From Acidobacteriota bacterium (GTDB lineage Bacteria; Acidobacteriota; Terriglobia; Terriglobales; Acidobacteriaceae): a DNA stretch of 64,000 nucleotides. The notes under the pieces were generated by a model. The model did no database searches. It was given only the letters and a program-made list of their open reading frames with translations, and was not told the DNA's origin. This document shows, in pieces, positions 17,432 to 26,319 of the stretch (position 1 is the first letter of the stretch; the number at the start of each line of letters is the position of its first letter). Both the position numbers and the translations under genes were made by a program. The stretch lies in assembly GCA_018268915.1 (NCBI GenBank), contig JAFDVQ010000013.1, forward strand, positions 58,479-122,478, in the 5' to 3' direction.

Positions 17432-18667
17432 CTAGTTCTCTTGTTCCTTCGTCCCTTGCCCTCCCAGCACCAGGCTCGGCTCCGCTGACAGGTTCGCCCC
17501 CGCAAAGTTACCTGCTACAAACCGTGGCCACGCCGCCGCCGCGATCATGGCCGCATTGTCGGTAGAGAGGGCCAGCGTCGGAAAAGCCACCCGAAGACCT
17601 CTTCTGGCCGCCTCGGCCGCAAATCTATCCCGTAACTCGCGGTTGGCTGCCACCCCTCCCGTAACCAGGATCCGTTCAGCATCGACCGCCTCGGCCGCGG
17701 CAAATGTCTTCTTCAGCAGGTCCCCAACAACGGCATGCTGAAAGCTGGCAATCAGGTCCAGGGTTCCCTGGGGACAGAGTTCCAGCCCTTCCTCCTTCGT
17801 CTTTGGTGGTTTCCCTACGGCGAGCATTCGTGGCACCCGGGAAGCCGCTTCCTCGCGCAACCCGTGCAACTCCACATACCGCAAGACCGCCGTCTTGATT
17901 CCTGAGAACGAGAACAGGAAGTGCGGGTCGAGTTCCGCAATCGGAGCCGTCTTGGCCCCCTTAGTCCGCGGAGCCTTCCCGCCCAGATGGGCCTTCGTTT
18001 TGATCTGGGCAAACGTGAAGGGCACTGCCCTGGGATCTCCAAACCGAGCTAAAGCGTCGATCCACGGCCCACCCGGATACCCTAGTCCCAGTAACTTGGC
18101 TACCTTGTCGTAGGCCTCACCTGCAGCGTCGTCCAGCGTCCGCCCTATCAATGAGTACCGCCATGTTCCATCCAGTGGCTGAGCCAGGTACAGGTGCGTA
18201 TGGCCCCCGGACACCACCAATGCCAGCGCCCTTTCCGACTCTTCACGATCGGGTGCCCCACGTCTCGATTCTGAGACGTGGGATTCCCTCTCTTGCAGCA
18301 GCACCGCGTGGATATGGCCTTCCAGGTGATTCACGGCAACCAGGGGCAAGCCCTGCGCAAATGCCAGAGCCTTGGCATACGTGATCCCCACCAGGAGCGC
18401 TCCGGCAAGCCCGGGGCCTGACGTCACCGCAATCGCGTCCAGGTCCCCTAGACCCACGCCGGCTTCGGCCAGCGCCGCCCGGACGACCGGCACGATTGCA
18501 CGCAGATGCTCCCGGCTCGCCAGCTCAGGCACAACTCCGCCATAGCGAAGATGGGTCGCAATCTGCGAGGCCACTACCGACGACAGCGACCTGGCCCCGC
18601 GCTCAACTACAGCGGCAGCCGTCTCATCGCACGACGATTCGATCCCGAGAATGAGTCCGCGCCCCAC
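17432..18667 (-). CDS. tsaD: tRNA N6-adenosine threonylcarbamoyltransferase TsaD
   Basis: The 411-residue catalytic subunit that transfers threonylcarbamoyl to A37 of ANN-decoding tRNAs. It shows the ASKHA-fold motifs ILGIESSCDETAAAVV, the metal ligands His114 and His118 in NHLEGHIHA, VVSGGHTHLYL, and the C-terminal ILVTGGVAANRELRDR. Bacterial TsaD is usually about 340 residues. The extra length lies in at least three insertions. One, at residues 129-139, is encoded by a perfect palindromic repeat (18251-18282) kept in frame, right after the metal-binding segment. The others are near 225-245 and 285-300. It is divergent from the CCA-enzyme gene. Confidence 0.93.
   Translation of the reverse strand: MGRGLILGIESSCDETAAAVVERGARSLSSVVASQIATHLRYGGVVPELASREHLRAIVPVVRAALAEAGVGLGDLDAIAVTSGPGLAGALLVGITYAKALAFAQGLPLVAVNHLEGHIHAVLLQERESHVSESRRGAPDREESERALALVVSGGHTHLYLAQPLDGTWRYSLIGRTLDDAAGEAYDKVAKLLGLGYPGGPWIDALARFGDPRAVPFTFAQIKTKAHLGGKAPRTKGAKTAPIAELDPHFLFSFSGIKTAVLRYVELHGLREEAASRVPRMLAVGKPPKTKEEGLELCPQGTLDLIASFQHAVVGDLLKKTFAAAEAVDAERILVTGGVAANRELRDRFAAEAARRGLRVAFPTLALSTDNAAMIAAAAWPRFVAGNFAGANLSAEPSLVLGGQGTKEQEN
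18251..18282. repeat. palindromic GGGTGCCCCA-type repeat inside tsaD
   Basis: The element starts GGGTGCCCCA. Its stem pairs CCCACGTCTC (18257-18266) with GAGACGTGGG (18273-18282) around a 6-nt loop, 10 perfect pairs. A second element with the same head lies at 43616-43645. Here it sits inside the tsaD reading frame and encodes residues 129-139. Confidence 0.75.
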
Positions 18668-18742
18668 AGCTTAAGTCTACCGGGCTCCAGTATGTGCATC
18701 CGATCGCAGCGGACTATCCTCGAACTAGCACTGCGAAGAGAG

Positions 18743-20146
18743 ATGCCTACGTCACCCCAATTCGAAGCCGCGATTGACATCATCCGAACTCTGCGTTCGG
18801 GAGGCCATGATGCCTATCTCGCTGGGGGTTGTGTCCGCGACCTGCTTCTCGGACGCGAGCCGCAGGACTATGACGTGGCGACCTCTGCAACCCCCGACAT
18901 AGTTCTCAACATGTTTCCTCGCACCTTCGCAGTCGGTGCCCATTTCGGTGTCGTCCTTGTCGCTTCCGAAAGTGGGAGCGATTGTGAAGCCGGCTCCGTC
19001 GCCGAGCGCTGCGTGATTGAAGTTGCAACCTTCCGCAACGACGGCGTCTATTCCGATGGCCGCCATCCGGATGAAGTCCGCTATACAAAGACCGCTGCCG
19101 AGGATGTCCAGCGCCGCGACTTCACCATCAATGGTCTTCTGCTCGATCCCACCCATCTCGTCGATGCCGAACCCCATCAAAAAGCACCCGCCATCCGCGC
19201 AGGGCTCCTGGACTACGTCGGCGGCGTGACAGATCTCGACGCCGGACTCATTCGCGCCATTGGCCAGCCTGAAAAGCGCTTCGAAGAAGACCAGCTTCGT
19301 CTGCTCCGCGCTGTTCGTTTTGCGGCGCGCTTCGAATTCGACATCGAGCCCGTTACGCTGGCAGCGATGCGTAAGCTTGCCGCCCGCATTCACGCCGTCA
19401 GCCGCGAACGCATCCGCGAAGAGTTGACCAAAATGCTGACCGAAGGCCACGCGCGTCGCGCCTTCGATCTGCTCGATGAGACCGACCTTCTCGTCCAAGT
19501 GCTGCCGGAGATTTCCAGAATGAAAGGCGTTCAGCAGCCCCCGCAGTTCCACCCGGAAGGCGACGTGTGGATCCACACCCTGATGCTGCTTGAACAACTG
19601 GAGCCCGGCTGCCCCATGACCCTCGCATGGGGCGCTCTGCTCCACGACGTCGGCAAACCGCCTACGTATCGCGAAGGGCCCGACCGCATCCGCTTTGACG
19701 GCCACGTTGAAGTCGGCGTCGCCATCGCGGCAGATATCTGCCGTCGTTTTCGCTTCTCCAACGACGAGACACATCAGATTCTCGCTCTCGTTGACAATCA
19801 CATGCGGTTCGCCGACGCACCTCGCATGAAAGCATCAACTCTAAAGCGATTCTTCCGGCTGGACAACTTCCCTGAGCATCTCGCACTCCATCGCATGGAC
19901 TGCATGGCCGCGCATCGCAACCTTGACATCTACGGCTTCGTTCGCAAGCGCTACGAGTCACTCCCTGAGGAGGAAGTCCATCCCACGCCTTTGCTGACTG
20001 GCCGCGAGCTGATCGCTGCCGGCTATCAGCCTGGCCCTGCCTTTAAGGAGATGCTGCAGGTAGTTGAAGACGCTCAACTCGAAGGTGTGATTACGACGCC
20101 GGATCAGGCCATGTCCCTCGTCCGGGAGAAATTCAGTCCGGCCTGA
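18743..20146 (+). CDS. cca: CCA tRNA nucleotidyltransferase / poly(A) polymerase family with HD domain
   Basis: A 467-residue class II nucleotidyltransferase that builds or repairs the tRNA CCA end. The head domain has GGCVRDLL (28-35), the metal-binding Asp42-x-Asp44 in DYDVAT, and RRDFTINGLL (124-133). The neck has RLLRAVRFAARFEFDI (186-201). An HD phosphohydrolase-like domain follows (LLHDVGKP at 299-306). I chose the ATG at 18743; an in-frame ATG at 18692 is possible. Members of this family with an HD domain may also remove 2',3'-cyclic phosphates. The end overlaps the convergent gene by 43 bp. Confidence 0.9.
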   Translation: MPTSPQFEAAIDIIRTLRSGGHDAYLAGGCVRDLLLGREPQDYDVATSATPDIVLNMFPRTFAVGAHFGVVLVASESGSDCEAGSVAERCVIEVATFRNDGVYSDGRHPDEVRYTKTAAEDVQRRDFTINGLLLDPTHLVDAEPHQKAPAIRAGLLDYVGGVTDLDAGLIRAIGQPEKRFEEDQLRLLRAVRFAARFEFDIEPVTLAAMRKLAARIHAVSRERIREELTKMLTEGHARRAFDLLDETDLLVQVLPEISRMKGVQQPPQFHPEGDVWIHTLMLLEQLEPGCPMTLAWGALLHDVGKPPTYREGPDRIRFDGHVEVGVAIAADICRRFRFSNDETHQILALVDNHMRFADAPRMKASTLKRFFRLDNFPEHLALHRMDCMAAHRNLDIYGFVRKRYESLPEEEVHPTPLLTGRELIAAGYQPGPAFKEMLQVVEDAQLEGVITTPDQAMSLVREKFSPA

Positions 20147-21483
20147 GCGGCGGCGAGCGTACGGCCAGCATAGTTTGGCTGAAGTCCGGCTTGCCCATTG
20201 AGGAGCCAAGCCTCCGGCTCAGGTAAATCGAGAAGGTCGACGTCGGCGCTCTCGAGAAAGGATTCGAAGAGCACGCGATAGAGCCCGGTTCGTCCCGACA
20301 GCCGTTTTTGCCGCGCGCGCAGAAAACCAAACCGGAACGGCGACTGCATTTCCACTTCGGCCAGGAAGCCCCGCGTGAAGTGTCGATCCGATCGCGCGAC
20401 CGCCATCAGGATCAGCGATCGCCAGCTCATTCGCAAAAGCCTCTTCAAGACAGGCTGGCCATGCGGCAATGCATCGAGTTGATCCGCAACCACCGTGCTG
20501 AAGGTGAGAAGTTGTCGGACCAGACCGTCCAACGGTTTGCCGGCTCTCACGGCCTGCGTGAACAACGTCTTTGAGCCGTGCTTCAGATCTTCCTGAACAT
20601 CCTGCAGGTCATCGCCCAGCTGCAGCAGCACACCCCAATTGAAGGCGAATCGCGCCTCATCATCCGTCAGAAATCCATGACAGAGACAAGCATCCGCCAG
20701 CACCGACGTGCCGCCTTTCGCGCAGCTCAAGCGCAGAACATCGGTGCACGACAAAGCTCCGTTTCGCCTCGACTGAGCAATGCTGTCCTCCTGCGCCTGA
20801 TGGATGGCGAGCAAGCACTCATACACTCGCGGAAACTGAATTCGCGGATATTGCCACTCGATCAGCCGCACCATGGCCCATACCGCATCTTCGTGCGGAT
20901 CCCGCGGCGAAACCGGCAATCCACAAAGCCTGTCGCGAAATCGCGCGCTGAATTGAATCTTTTGTTTACACGTGATCCTGGCGTCATCGAGATAGTTGTC
21001 GCTGTAGGGATAGAGCAGGCTGTATCCGATGATCGCCGGCGTCATCTCCATGCGGTTCCCAACAAGCGGCTGGATCCCGCATACCGTCCACGCATTTCTG
21101 CAAGCCTGCACCACATCTGCGGTCGGTAACGCTGGATCGAAGCGCCGAGCCCACTGCGCGAACTGGGTTCCAAGAGGAATGAAACCGTCGGTCAGCATGC
21201 GAACCGCATCATCATCCAGCCCCAGCGCTACGGTCGCGAACCGCGGAAACACTCCAACAACTCGTCGCTGCGCCTCCGCTCGCTGCTCTCCGCCTCGCCG
21301 CGCAACTTTCGCTTCCTGTTCCACCTTCTGAAGAGCCTCGTCGTAGGCGTCTTCTCTTCTCTGCTGCTCATGCGGTGTGAATCGCGCGCCCGCATCAGCG
21401 GTTGATTCGGCGCACCCGTTCCACTCCGCGGCTGCTCCCGAGATTCGGGATTCGACCCAGGACCAGTTGTAAGAACGTTCCAT
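20104..21483 (-). CDS. isoprenoid-synthase-like protein, unassigned
   Basis: A 459-residue protein. Two acidic clusters match the class I isoprenoid synthase fold: SDNYLDD (161-167) in the position of the first Asp-rich motif and LGDDLQDVQED (289-299) in that of the second. A KGGTSV segment (256-261) precedes the second motif, as in prenyltransferases. The N-terminal 140 residues and the C-terminal 130 match nothing I know. I do not recognise the product; trans-prenyltransferase, squalene/phytoene-synthase-like or non-catalytic roles are possible. The start is uncertain (ATG 21483, or TTG 21549), with no clear ribosome site. No carotenoid or hopanoid genes are adjacent. Confidence 0.6.
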   Translation of the reverse strand: MERSYNWSWVESRISGAAAEWNGCAESTADAGARFTPHEQQRREDAYDEALQKVEQEAKVARRGGEQRAEAQRRVVGVFPRFATVALGLDDDAVRMLTDGFIPLGTQFAQWARRFDPALPTADVVQACRNAWTVCGIQPLVGNRMEMTPAIIGYSLLYPYSDNYLDDARITCKQKIQFSARFRDRLCGLPVSPRDPHEDAVWAMVRLIEWQYPRIQFPRVYECLLAIHQAQEDSIAQSRRNGALSCTDVLRLSCAKGGTSVLADACLCHGFLTDDEARFAFNWGVLLQLGDDLQDVQEDLKHGSKTLFTQAVRAGKPLDGLVRQLLTFSTVVADQLDALPHGQPVLKRLLRMSWRSLILMAVARSDRHFTRGFLAEVEMQSPFRFGFLRARQKRLSGRTGLYRVLFESFLESADVDLLDLPEPEAWLLNGQAGLQPNYAGRTLAAAQAGLNFSRTRDMA

Positions 21484-21591
21484 GCGCTCAGAAGTACGCA
21501 AAGCGCTCCGCACAAGTTCCAGTGACGAACGGCATCCAGCCAGACTCAAACAGTTGCGCGGTTCAGCCGCGTTTTATGCCATATTGCCTTC

Positions 21592-22227
21592 ATGCACGTC
21601 ACGCGCAAGACGAACCAGGAGATGGTGGTTCTCGATAGCAGCATCTGGATCTCGATCTTCCTTTTGTGCGCCTCATTATTTGCCGCCTACCGTCTGAGCA
21701 TCCAGCACAATACAAGAGGATTTCTGTCGCTCGGATTCATGCTGCTCTTCATCCTGCTTTTTTGGCGAAAGGAAGTCGTTGTCTTCGACGCCGCTCGCCA
21801 GCAAGCCACCTGGACGCGCCGCCGAATCTTCAAGGTTGCGAACGGGACCATTCCCTTCAATGAAATAACCGGAATTAATCTGGAAGCCACATCTTCCAAG
21901 AACGATGTCCTTGTCTATCGCCTGGCCATTCTCACTACCCAAGGCTCTGTGCCGATGTCAGACAGCTACGCCGGAAATCTTCAGAAATACGAAAGGCTGA
22001 AACAGGAAATCCTGGAATTCGTGAACCCGAAACTTGCACAAGCCGCTGCCGCATCCAACGCCGTACAAACAGGCAGCGTCGACTACGAAGAGTCAATTCG
22101 CTCTCTTCTTCAGCAAGGCCGCAAGATCGACGCCATCCATCTTCTTCGAACCACGCAGAAGGTCAGTTTGGTAGAAGCTACCGATCGGATCGCGGAGATC
22201 TCCAGACAGATGAACGCCGCAAAGTAA
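21592..22227 (+). CDS. membrane protein with L7/L12-like C-terminal domain
   Basis: A 211-residue protein. Two membrane helices (about 16-34 and 42-57) are followed by a PH-like beta domain (about 60-135, RQQATWTRRRIFKVANGTIP). A C-terminal segment, SIRSLLQQGRKIDAIHLLRT with VSLVEATDRIAEI (about 167-203), copies the helical pattern of the ribosomal protein L7/L12 C-terminal domain. Such domains occur outside ribosomes as protein-docking modules. The combination of membrane anchor, PH-like part and L7/L12-like part is unassigned. It is followed 64 bp later by the flavoprotein gene. Confidence 0.7.
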   Translation: MHVTRKTNQEMVVLDSSIWISIFLLCASLFAAYRLSIQHNTRGFLSLGFMLLFILLFWRKEVVVFDAARQQATWTRRRIFKVANGTIPFNEITGINLEATSSKNDVLVYRLAILTTQGSVPMSDSYAGNLQKYERLKQEILEFVNPKLAQAAAASNAVQTGSVDYEESIRSLLQQGRKIDAIHLLRTTQKVSLVEATDRIAEISRQMNAAK

Positions 22228-22291
22228 CCATTCAGAGCACCAGATCTCTACAGCCTCAGCCATCCCCTCGTCGCTCGGCGACAATCATTAA

Positions 22292-23473
22292 GTGTCCACT
22301 GCACCGACCGAATTCGATCTCATCGTCTTGGGCGCAGGCGCCGCCGGACTCATGTGCGCCGCCGTAGCCGGAGAGCGCAACAAACGTGTCCTACTCCTCG
22401 AGCACAATCCCCAGCCCGGCCGCAAGATTCTCATCTCTGGCGGAGGCCGCTGCAATTTCACCAACATTCACTGCACGCCAGAGAACTTCATCTCCAGCAA
22501 TCCTCACTTCGCCAAGTCAGGGCTAGCCCTCTACCAGCCTCAGCATTTCCTCGAGCTTGTCGAGCACTACGGAATCAAGTGGCACGAAAAGACGCTTGGC
22601 CAGTTATTCTGCGATCACTCATCGCGCCAGATCCTGGATCTGCTCCTCGCCGAATGCGAACGCGGCCACGTGGAAATCAAATTAAACGCCCGCAACATCG
22701 CAGTTGAGCGCACTGCTGAAAAGTTCCACGTTCAATCGAGCGCAGGGGACTTCAAGTCGTCCGCGCTGGTAGTTGCCACGGGCGGCCTCTCCATCCCGAA
22801 GATGGGCGCGACCGGCCTGGCTTACGATATCGCTCGCCAATTCAACCTCAATATCATCGAGCCGCGTGCCGCTCTCGTCCCGCTTCTACTCGGCGGCGCG
22901 GAAAAGAGCTGGACTGAACTCACGGGCCTCTCAGCGGACGTAACCGCGCAAGCGGGCCGCGGTCCGGCCTTTCGCGAAAAGCTGCTCTTCACTCACCGCG
23001 GCCTCAGCGGCCCAGCCATTCTTCAGGCCTCATCCTATTGGCGTTCGGGAGAGGCAATAGAGATCGACTTCGCGCCAGAATCAATGAACCTACTCGGTCC
23101 ACTGCGTGAAGATGGAGCCCGGCGCGACACACTCGCCCTTCGTCACGCGTTGCAGTTATTGATGTCGCAGCGCCTTGCCGCTCATCTCGCCGGCGTCGGC
23201 GCCCCGCATCGCTGGACGAACGCGGGCCTCGAAGATGCCGAACGAACTCTGCACCGCTGGCCCTTTCATCCCACCGGCACGGAAGGCTTCGAGAAAGCCG
23301 AGGTCACTGCGGGGGGAATCGATACAGCCGGCCTCAACTCCCGCACCATGGAAGCTCGAACCGTCCCTGGCCTGTTCTTCATCGGAGAAGGCGTCGACGT
23401 GACGGGGCATCTCGGCGGTTTTAATTTCCAGTGGGCCTGGTCCTCCGCCGTCGCCGCCGGACGCTCAATCTGA
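22292..23473 (+). CDS. YhiN/HI0933-family FAD-dependent oxidoreductase
   Basis: A 393-residue flavoprotein. The N-terminal Rossmann motif is LIVLGAGAAGLMCA, followed by the family signature GRKILISGGGRCNFTN (about 48-63), GGLSIPKMGATGLAYDIA, and the C-terminal GGFNFQWAWSSAVAAGRS. Family members are annotated as aminoacetone-oxidase-like or BaiN-like; the true substrate is unknown. The start is GTG at 22292. Its last 208 bp overlap the C-terminal coding part of the convergent gene that ends at 23266. The conserved C-terminal motif shows the flavoprotein's own end is genuine. Confidence 0.88.
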   Translation: MSTAPTEFDLIVLGAGAAGLMCAAVAGERNKRVLLLEHNPQPGRKILISGGGRCNFTNIHCTPENFISSNPHFAKSGLALYQPQHFLELVEHYGIKWHEKTLGQLFCDHSSRQILDLLLAECERGHVEIKLNARNIAVERTAEKFHVQSSAGDFKSSALVVATGGLSIPKMGATGLAYDIARQFNLNIIEPRAALVPLLLGGAEKSWTELTGLSADVTAQAGRGPAFREKLLFTHRGLSGPAILQASSYWRSGEAIEIDFAPESMNLLGPLREDGARRDTLALRHALQLLMSQRLAAHLAGVGAPHRWTNAGLEDAERTLHRWPFHPTGTEGFEKAEVTAGGIDTAGLNSRTMEARTVPGLFFIGEGVDVTGHLGGFNFQWAWSSAVAAGRSI

Positions 23474-24270
23474 ACCTGTTGCGGTTGCGTTCCTGGCTGC
23501 AAAGTCGGCGGCTGAGCTGGCTGATTCGAAGGCTGCACCGGAGGAGGAGCTGGGGCTTTCGCCGGCGGCTTCAATACGAATCCCTTCCGCACAAGAGCGA
23601 ATCCGTCTTGGGGCAACTCCGCCTGCAGCAGCTGATTTTCTGCGCCGGAGAAGAGATCGGTGCTCAGACCTCCGATGGTTGCAACCAGGTGGTGCACCGA
23701 GATCGGACTGCCATTCAGCGTGCCCTGCTCATCAGGCAGCGTTGCCAATTGCACGGCCTGCACCGACCCTGCCTGTTTCGGAATAATTGCCCACAGACCG
23801 CGGCCATCGCTTTTGGCAGCCAAGTCAAGGAGCGTTTCCAGCCCTCCAGGATCGAAATCGGCGAGAAACACTCCCTGGGAGTGCGCAGCAAGCTGCGCCG
23901 TATTGCTACGACCATTCGCTGAAGTGTTCATCAACAGCTGCGCACCGTCGGGCTTCGCCGTGACGTTCACTGCGGAACCATTCACAATCGCGCTCAGCTG
24001 TACATGAACCAGGTTTTTCGTCGAAGAGAGCTCTTCCGTCTTAGACAGCGCATAGTTCAAGCCCTGCATCGTGACTCTCACCGTCGAGGCCGAAGCGAAG
24101 CCGTCCTGCTTAGCGACGATATTGAAACTCGCAGTCCCCACAGCCTTCCCATTCTGGCTGACAGTAAAGTCGCCGGACTGCCCCCACGCTCCGCCCGTCA
24201 CGCTCGCCAGGGCTAAAGCCCAAACGCCAAAAAACCGCACTACCCCAAAACTGCGAATCTGCATGCTCAT
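23266..24270 (-). CDS. secreted hypothetical protein with proline-rich linker
   Basis: A 334-residue exported protein with a signal peptide (about 1-30, ending AWGQS). A beta-rich domain of about 210 residues begins DFTVSQNGKAVGTASFNIVA, a pattern seen in secreted acidobacterial proteins of unknown role. A linker rich in Pro/Gln (about 233-270) follows. The final 65 residues are encoded antisense to the flavoprotein gene and may simply be a neutral read-through tail. I cannot name a family. Confidence 0.65.
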   Translation of the reverse strand: MSMQIRSFGVVRFFGVWALALASVTGGAWGQSGDFTVSQNGKAVGTASFNIVAKQDGFASASTVRVTMQGLNYALSKTEELSSTKNLVHVQLSAIVNGSAVNVTAKPDGAQLLMNTSANGRSNTAQLAAHSQGVFLADFDPGGLETLLDLAAKSDGRGLWAIIPKQAGSVQAVQLATLPDEQGTLNGSPISVHHLVATIGGLSTDLFSGAENQLLQAELPQDGFALVRKGFVLKPPAKAPAPPPVQPSNQPAQPPTLQPGTQPQQVQIERPAATAEDQAHWKLKPPRCPVTSTPSPMKNRPGTVRASMVRELRPAVSIPPAVTSAFSKPSVPVG

Positions 24271-24351
24271 ATCACTGAAGACTTAGACACCAAATCGAGC
24301 CGGAAGCTGCGGCTCCGCTACTTTTTCCGCCTCCGCACATCTATAACTCAG

Positions 24352-25365
24352 GTGACAATGACGCTTCGAATGCCGTTCTGGTTGAGCAAGCTAGGTCAAC
24401 TTTGGCGTCTCGTCCGCGAAAGTCACGCGCTGCCCCTCGCTGGTGTCGAGTCCAAGCCTCCCCAAATCAGTCCGGCCGAGACTTCCATTACTTTCATCGG
24501 TCATTCGTCCTTCCTGGTCCAGACCGCAGGCAAGGCGCTACTCATCGACCCGGTCTTTGCCACGCGACTCATCGTGCTCCGGCGGCAGCGCCGTCCTGGC
24601 CTTCGCATCGCTGACCTTCCTCAAATCGATGCCGTCTTACTGACCCACGCACACATGGATCACTTGAATCGACCATCCCTTCGCGCCATCACGCGTGAGA
24701 TGCGACAACGAGGACTCCCGGTTCCTCTGGCGATCGTGCCGAAAGGTGTCGAAGATCTCGTTCAGGATCTTGGCTTCTCCCGTATCGAGACACTCGAGTG
24801 GTGGCAATCCGTCCAACTCCGGGGCGACGCTCGGCCAGCAAATCGCAATTCGCATCTCATCGGAGTCGCAAAGATCGATACCTTGCAACACTCGTCGACG
24901 ATCACGATCACCTTCACCGCAACTCCCGCTCGCCATTGGGGAGCGCGCATGTTCCGCGACACTCATCGCGGCTACGGTGGATACGTAATCTCATCGACGG
25001 CAGGCCCAACGATCTATCACTCCGGCGATACCGCATACTTCGACGGCTTCCCCGAAATCGCGCGCCGTCTGCATCCGGAAATCGCAATGCTTCCCATCGG
25101 CGCATACTTTCCCGACAGCTATCGTTCGGTCCACACCAGCCCGGAAGAAGCTCTCCGCGCTTTCCTCGATCTCGGTGCAGAGGTCATGATCCCCATGCAT
25201 TACGGCACATTTCGTCTCGGCCGCGAACCGATGGATGAACCCCTTCCTCGACTTCTCCAGGCAGCAACTCAGGCAGGTGTAAGCGATCGTGTCGAGGCTC
25301 TCGCAGAAGGCCAAAGCTGGATTTCCGCGGAACCTGCAGCGATCGAGCGCGATGGAGCGGCCTGA
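24352..25365 (+). CDS. MBL-fold metal-dependent hydrolase (UlaG/NAPE-PLD-like)
   Basis: A 337-residue metallo-beta-lactamase-fold hydrolase. The metal site is THAHMDH (His99, His101, Asp103, His104), with further ligands in YHSGDTAYFDGF and PMHYGTFRLG. The N-terminal ITFIGHSSFLVQTAGKALLIDPVF and the overall layout match the NAPE-PLD/UlaG branch, which cleaves phosphodiesters or lactones. The gene starts at GTG 24352 or, three codons later in effect, ATG 24358. It is convergent with the FkbM gene. A lipid phosphodiesterase role is a guess from homology. Confidence 0.88.
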   Translation: MTMTLRMPFWLSKLGQLWRLVRESHALPLAGVESKPPQISPAETSITFIGHSSFLVQTAGKALLIDPVFATRLIVLRRQRRPGLRIADLPQIDAVLLTHAHMDHLNRPSLRAITREMRQRGLPVPLAIVPKGVEDLVQDLGFSRIETLEWWQSVQLRGDARPANRNSHLIGVAKIDTLQHSSTITITFTATPARHWGARMFRDTHRGYGGYVISSTAGPTIYHSGDTAYFDGFPEIARRLHPEIAMLPIGAYFPDSYRSVHTSPEEALRAFLDLGAEVMIPMHYGTFRLGREPMDEPLPRLLQAATQAGVSDRVEALAEGQSWISAEPAAIERDGAA

Positions 25366-25389
25366 GCCCTCGGCTCGATTCCGAACCTT

Positions 25390-26268
25390 TTAGATAGAAA
25401 CTGCCACCACGTTAATGTTGGAAAACTTCTCCGGAAGCTGCTCGAAGAATGGACGCGACAGGTCCAGATTTGTTTGTCCTGTCTCGCACACAATGAAGCG
25501 AAACGGCCGGATTGCCGCCAGTTCTCCCAGAACCGATATTGGGTCGATGCCCGTTCTTGCCGCCACCAGCGGGTGTGCCTCTGTCGCCACAATCACGCGG
25601 TGCGCGTTGGCAATCGTCTTCTTCGCGCCGCGAATGACTGCCTTCTCTCCGCCCTCTACATCGATCTTGATCAGAAGATCCTGCTCCGCCAATCCGAGAG
25701 AGTCCAGCGTACGCACCTCGAAACTTCCATCGGCAGCGGGCTCAACATACCGAGCCTGGTTGTATGCGTCATACTCCGGACGGCGCAACTCTCCCCGCCC
25801 GGTGTAATCACCCACGGCCGCCTGAATCACTTCACTCGCAACAGGTAGGCCGCCGATGTTCTTCCTGAGCAGCGAAATTTCATCCTCACTGGGCTCGAAA
25901 GCGATAACGCGTAAAGCGCGCTTGAGGCGCGCCGTCAACAGCATCGACACCAGCCCCAGATCTGCGCCGCAGTCAATGATCGTGAGCGGAGCATCGCTTG
26001 CTTCCGCCTCTCGCACCAGCAATTCGATCAGTTCCGGTTCGTAGTGCAGCAGATCGTAGCGGTCCCACCTTCGCTCCGGCCGGTAGATAGGAATATGCGC
26101 TGAAATGCCCCGCGCAATCTCGTAGCGGATAACTTTCTTCTCGAAGTAGCCTCGCCTCTTCAGCGACTCAAACAGACGCCACGCACCACGAATGCGATGA
26201 CGCATCATGAACTTGTCGATTTTGAACAGGAGCGGAGGCCGATCCAGAAAGATCAGATCTTCTGCCAA
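25390..26268 (-). CDS. FkbM-family methyltransferase
   Basis: A 292-residue SAM-dependent methyltransferase. The SAM site DCGADLG (99-105) is followed by RVIAFEPSEDEISLLRKNIGG, and the FkbM-type C-terminal acidic strand LLIKIDVEGGEKAVIRGA is clear. FkbM proteins O-methylate sugars or polyketides and often act on surface glycans. A long N-terminal extension (about 1-90) is rich in Arg and may bind the acceptor. It is separated by 51 bp from mutS2 upstream and may be co-transcribed with it. Confidence 0.88.
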   Translation of the reverse strand: MAEDLIFLDRPPLLFKIDKFMMRHRIRGAWRLFESLKRRGYFEKKVIRYEIARGISAHIPIYRPERRWDRYDLLHYEPELIELLVREAEASDAPLTIIDCGADLGLVSMLLTARLKRALRVIAFEPSEDEISLLRKNIGGLPVASEVIQAAVGDYTGRGELRRPEYDAYNQARYVEPAADGSFEVRTLDSLGLAEQDLLIKIDVEGGEKAVIRGAKKTIANAHRVIVATEAHPLVAARTGIDPISVLGELAAIRPFRFIVCETGQTNLDLSRPFFEQLPEKFSNINVVAVSI

Positions 26269-26319
26269 CGTCGCCTCCTGACGAACCTAGCGAATTCTGA
26301 ACTACGAGTAGGACCCGAA

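Noticed and set aside
18752..19801. Open frame of 349 codons on the minus strand
   Set aside because: Antisense shadow of the CCA-enzyme gene with no supporting motif.
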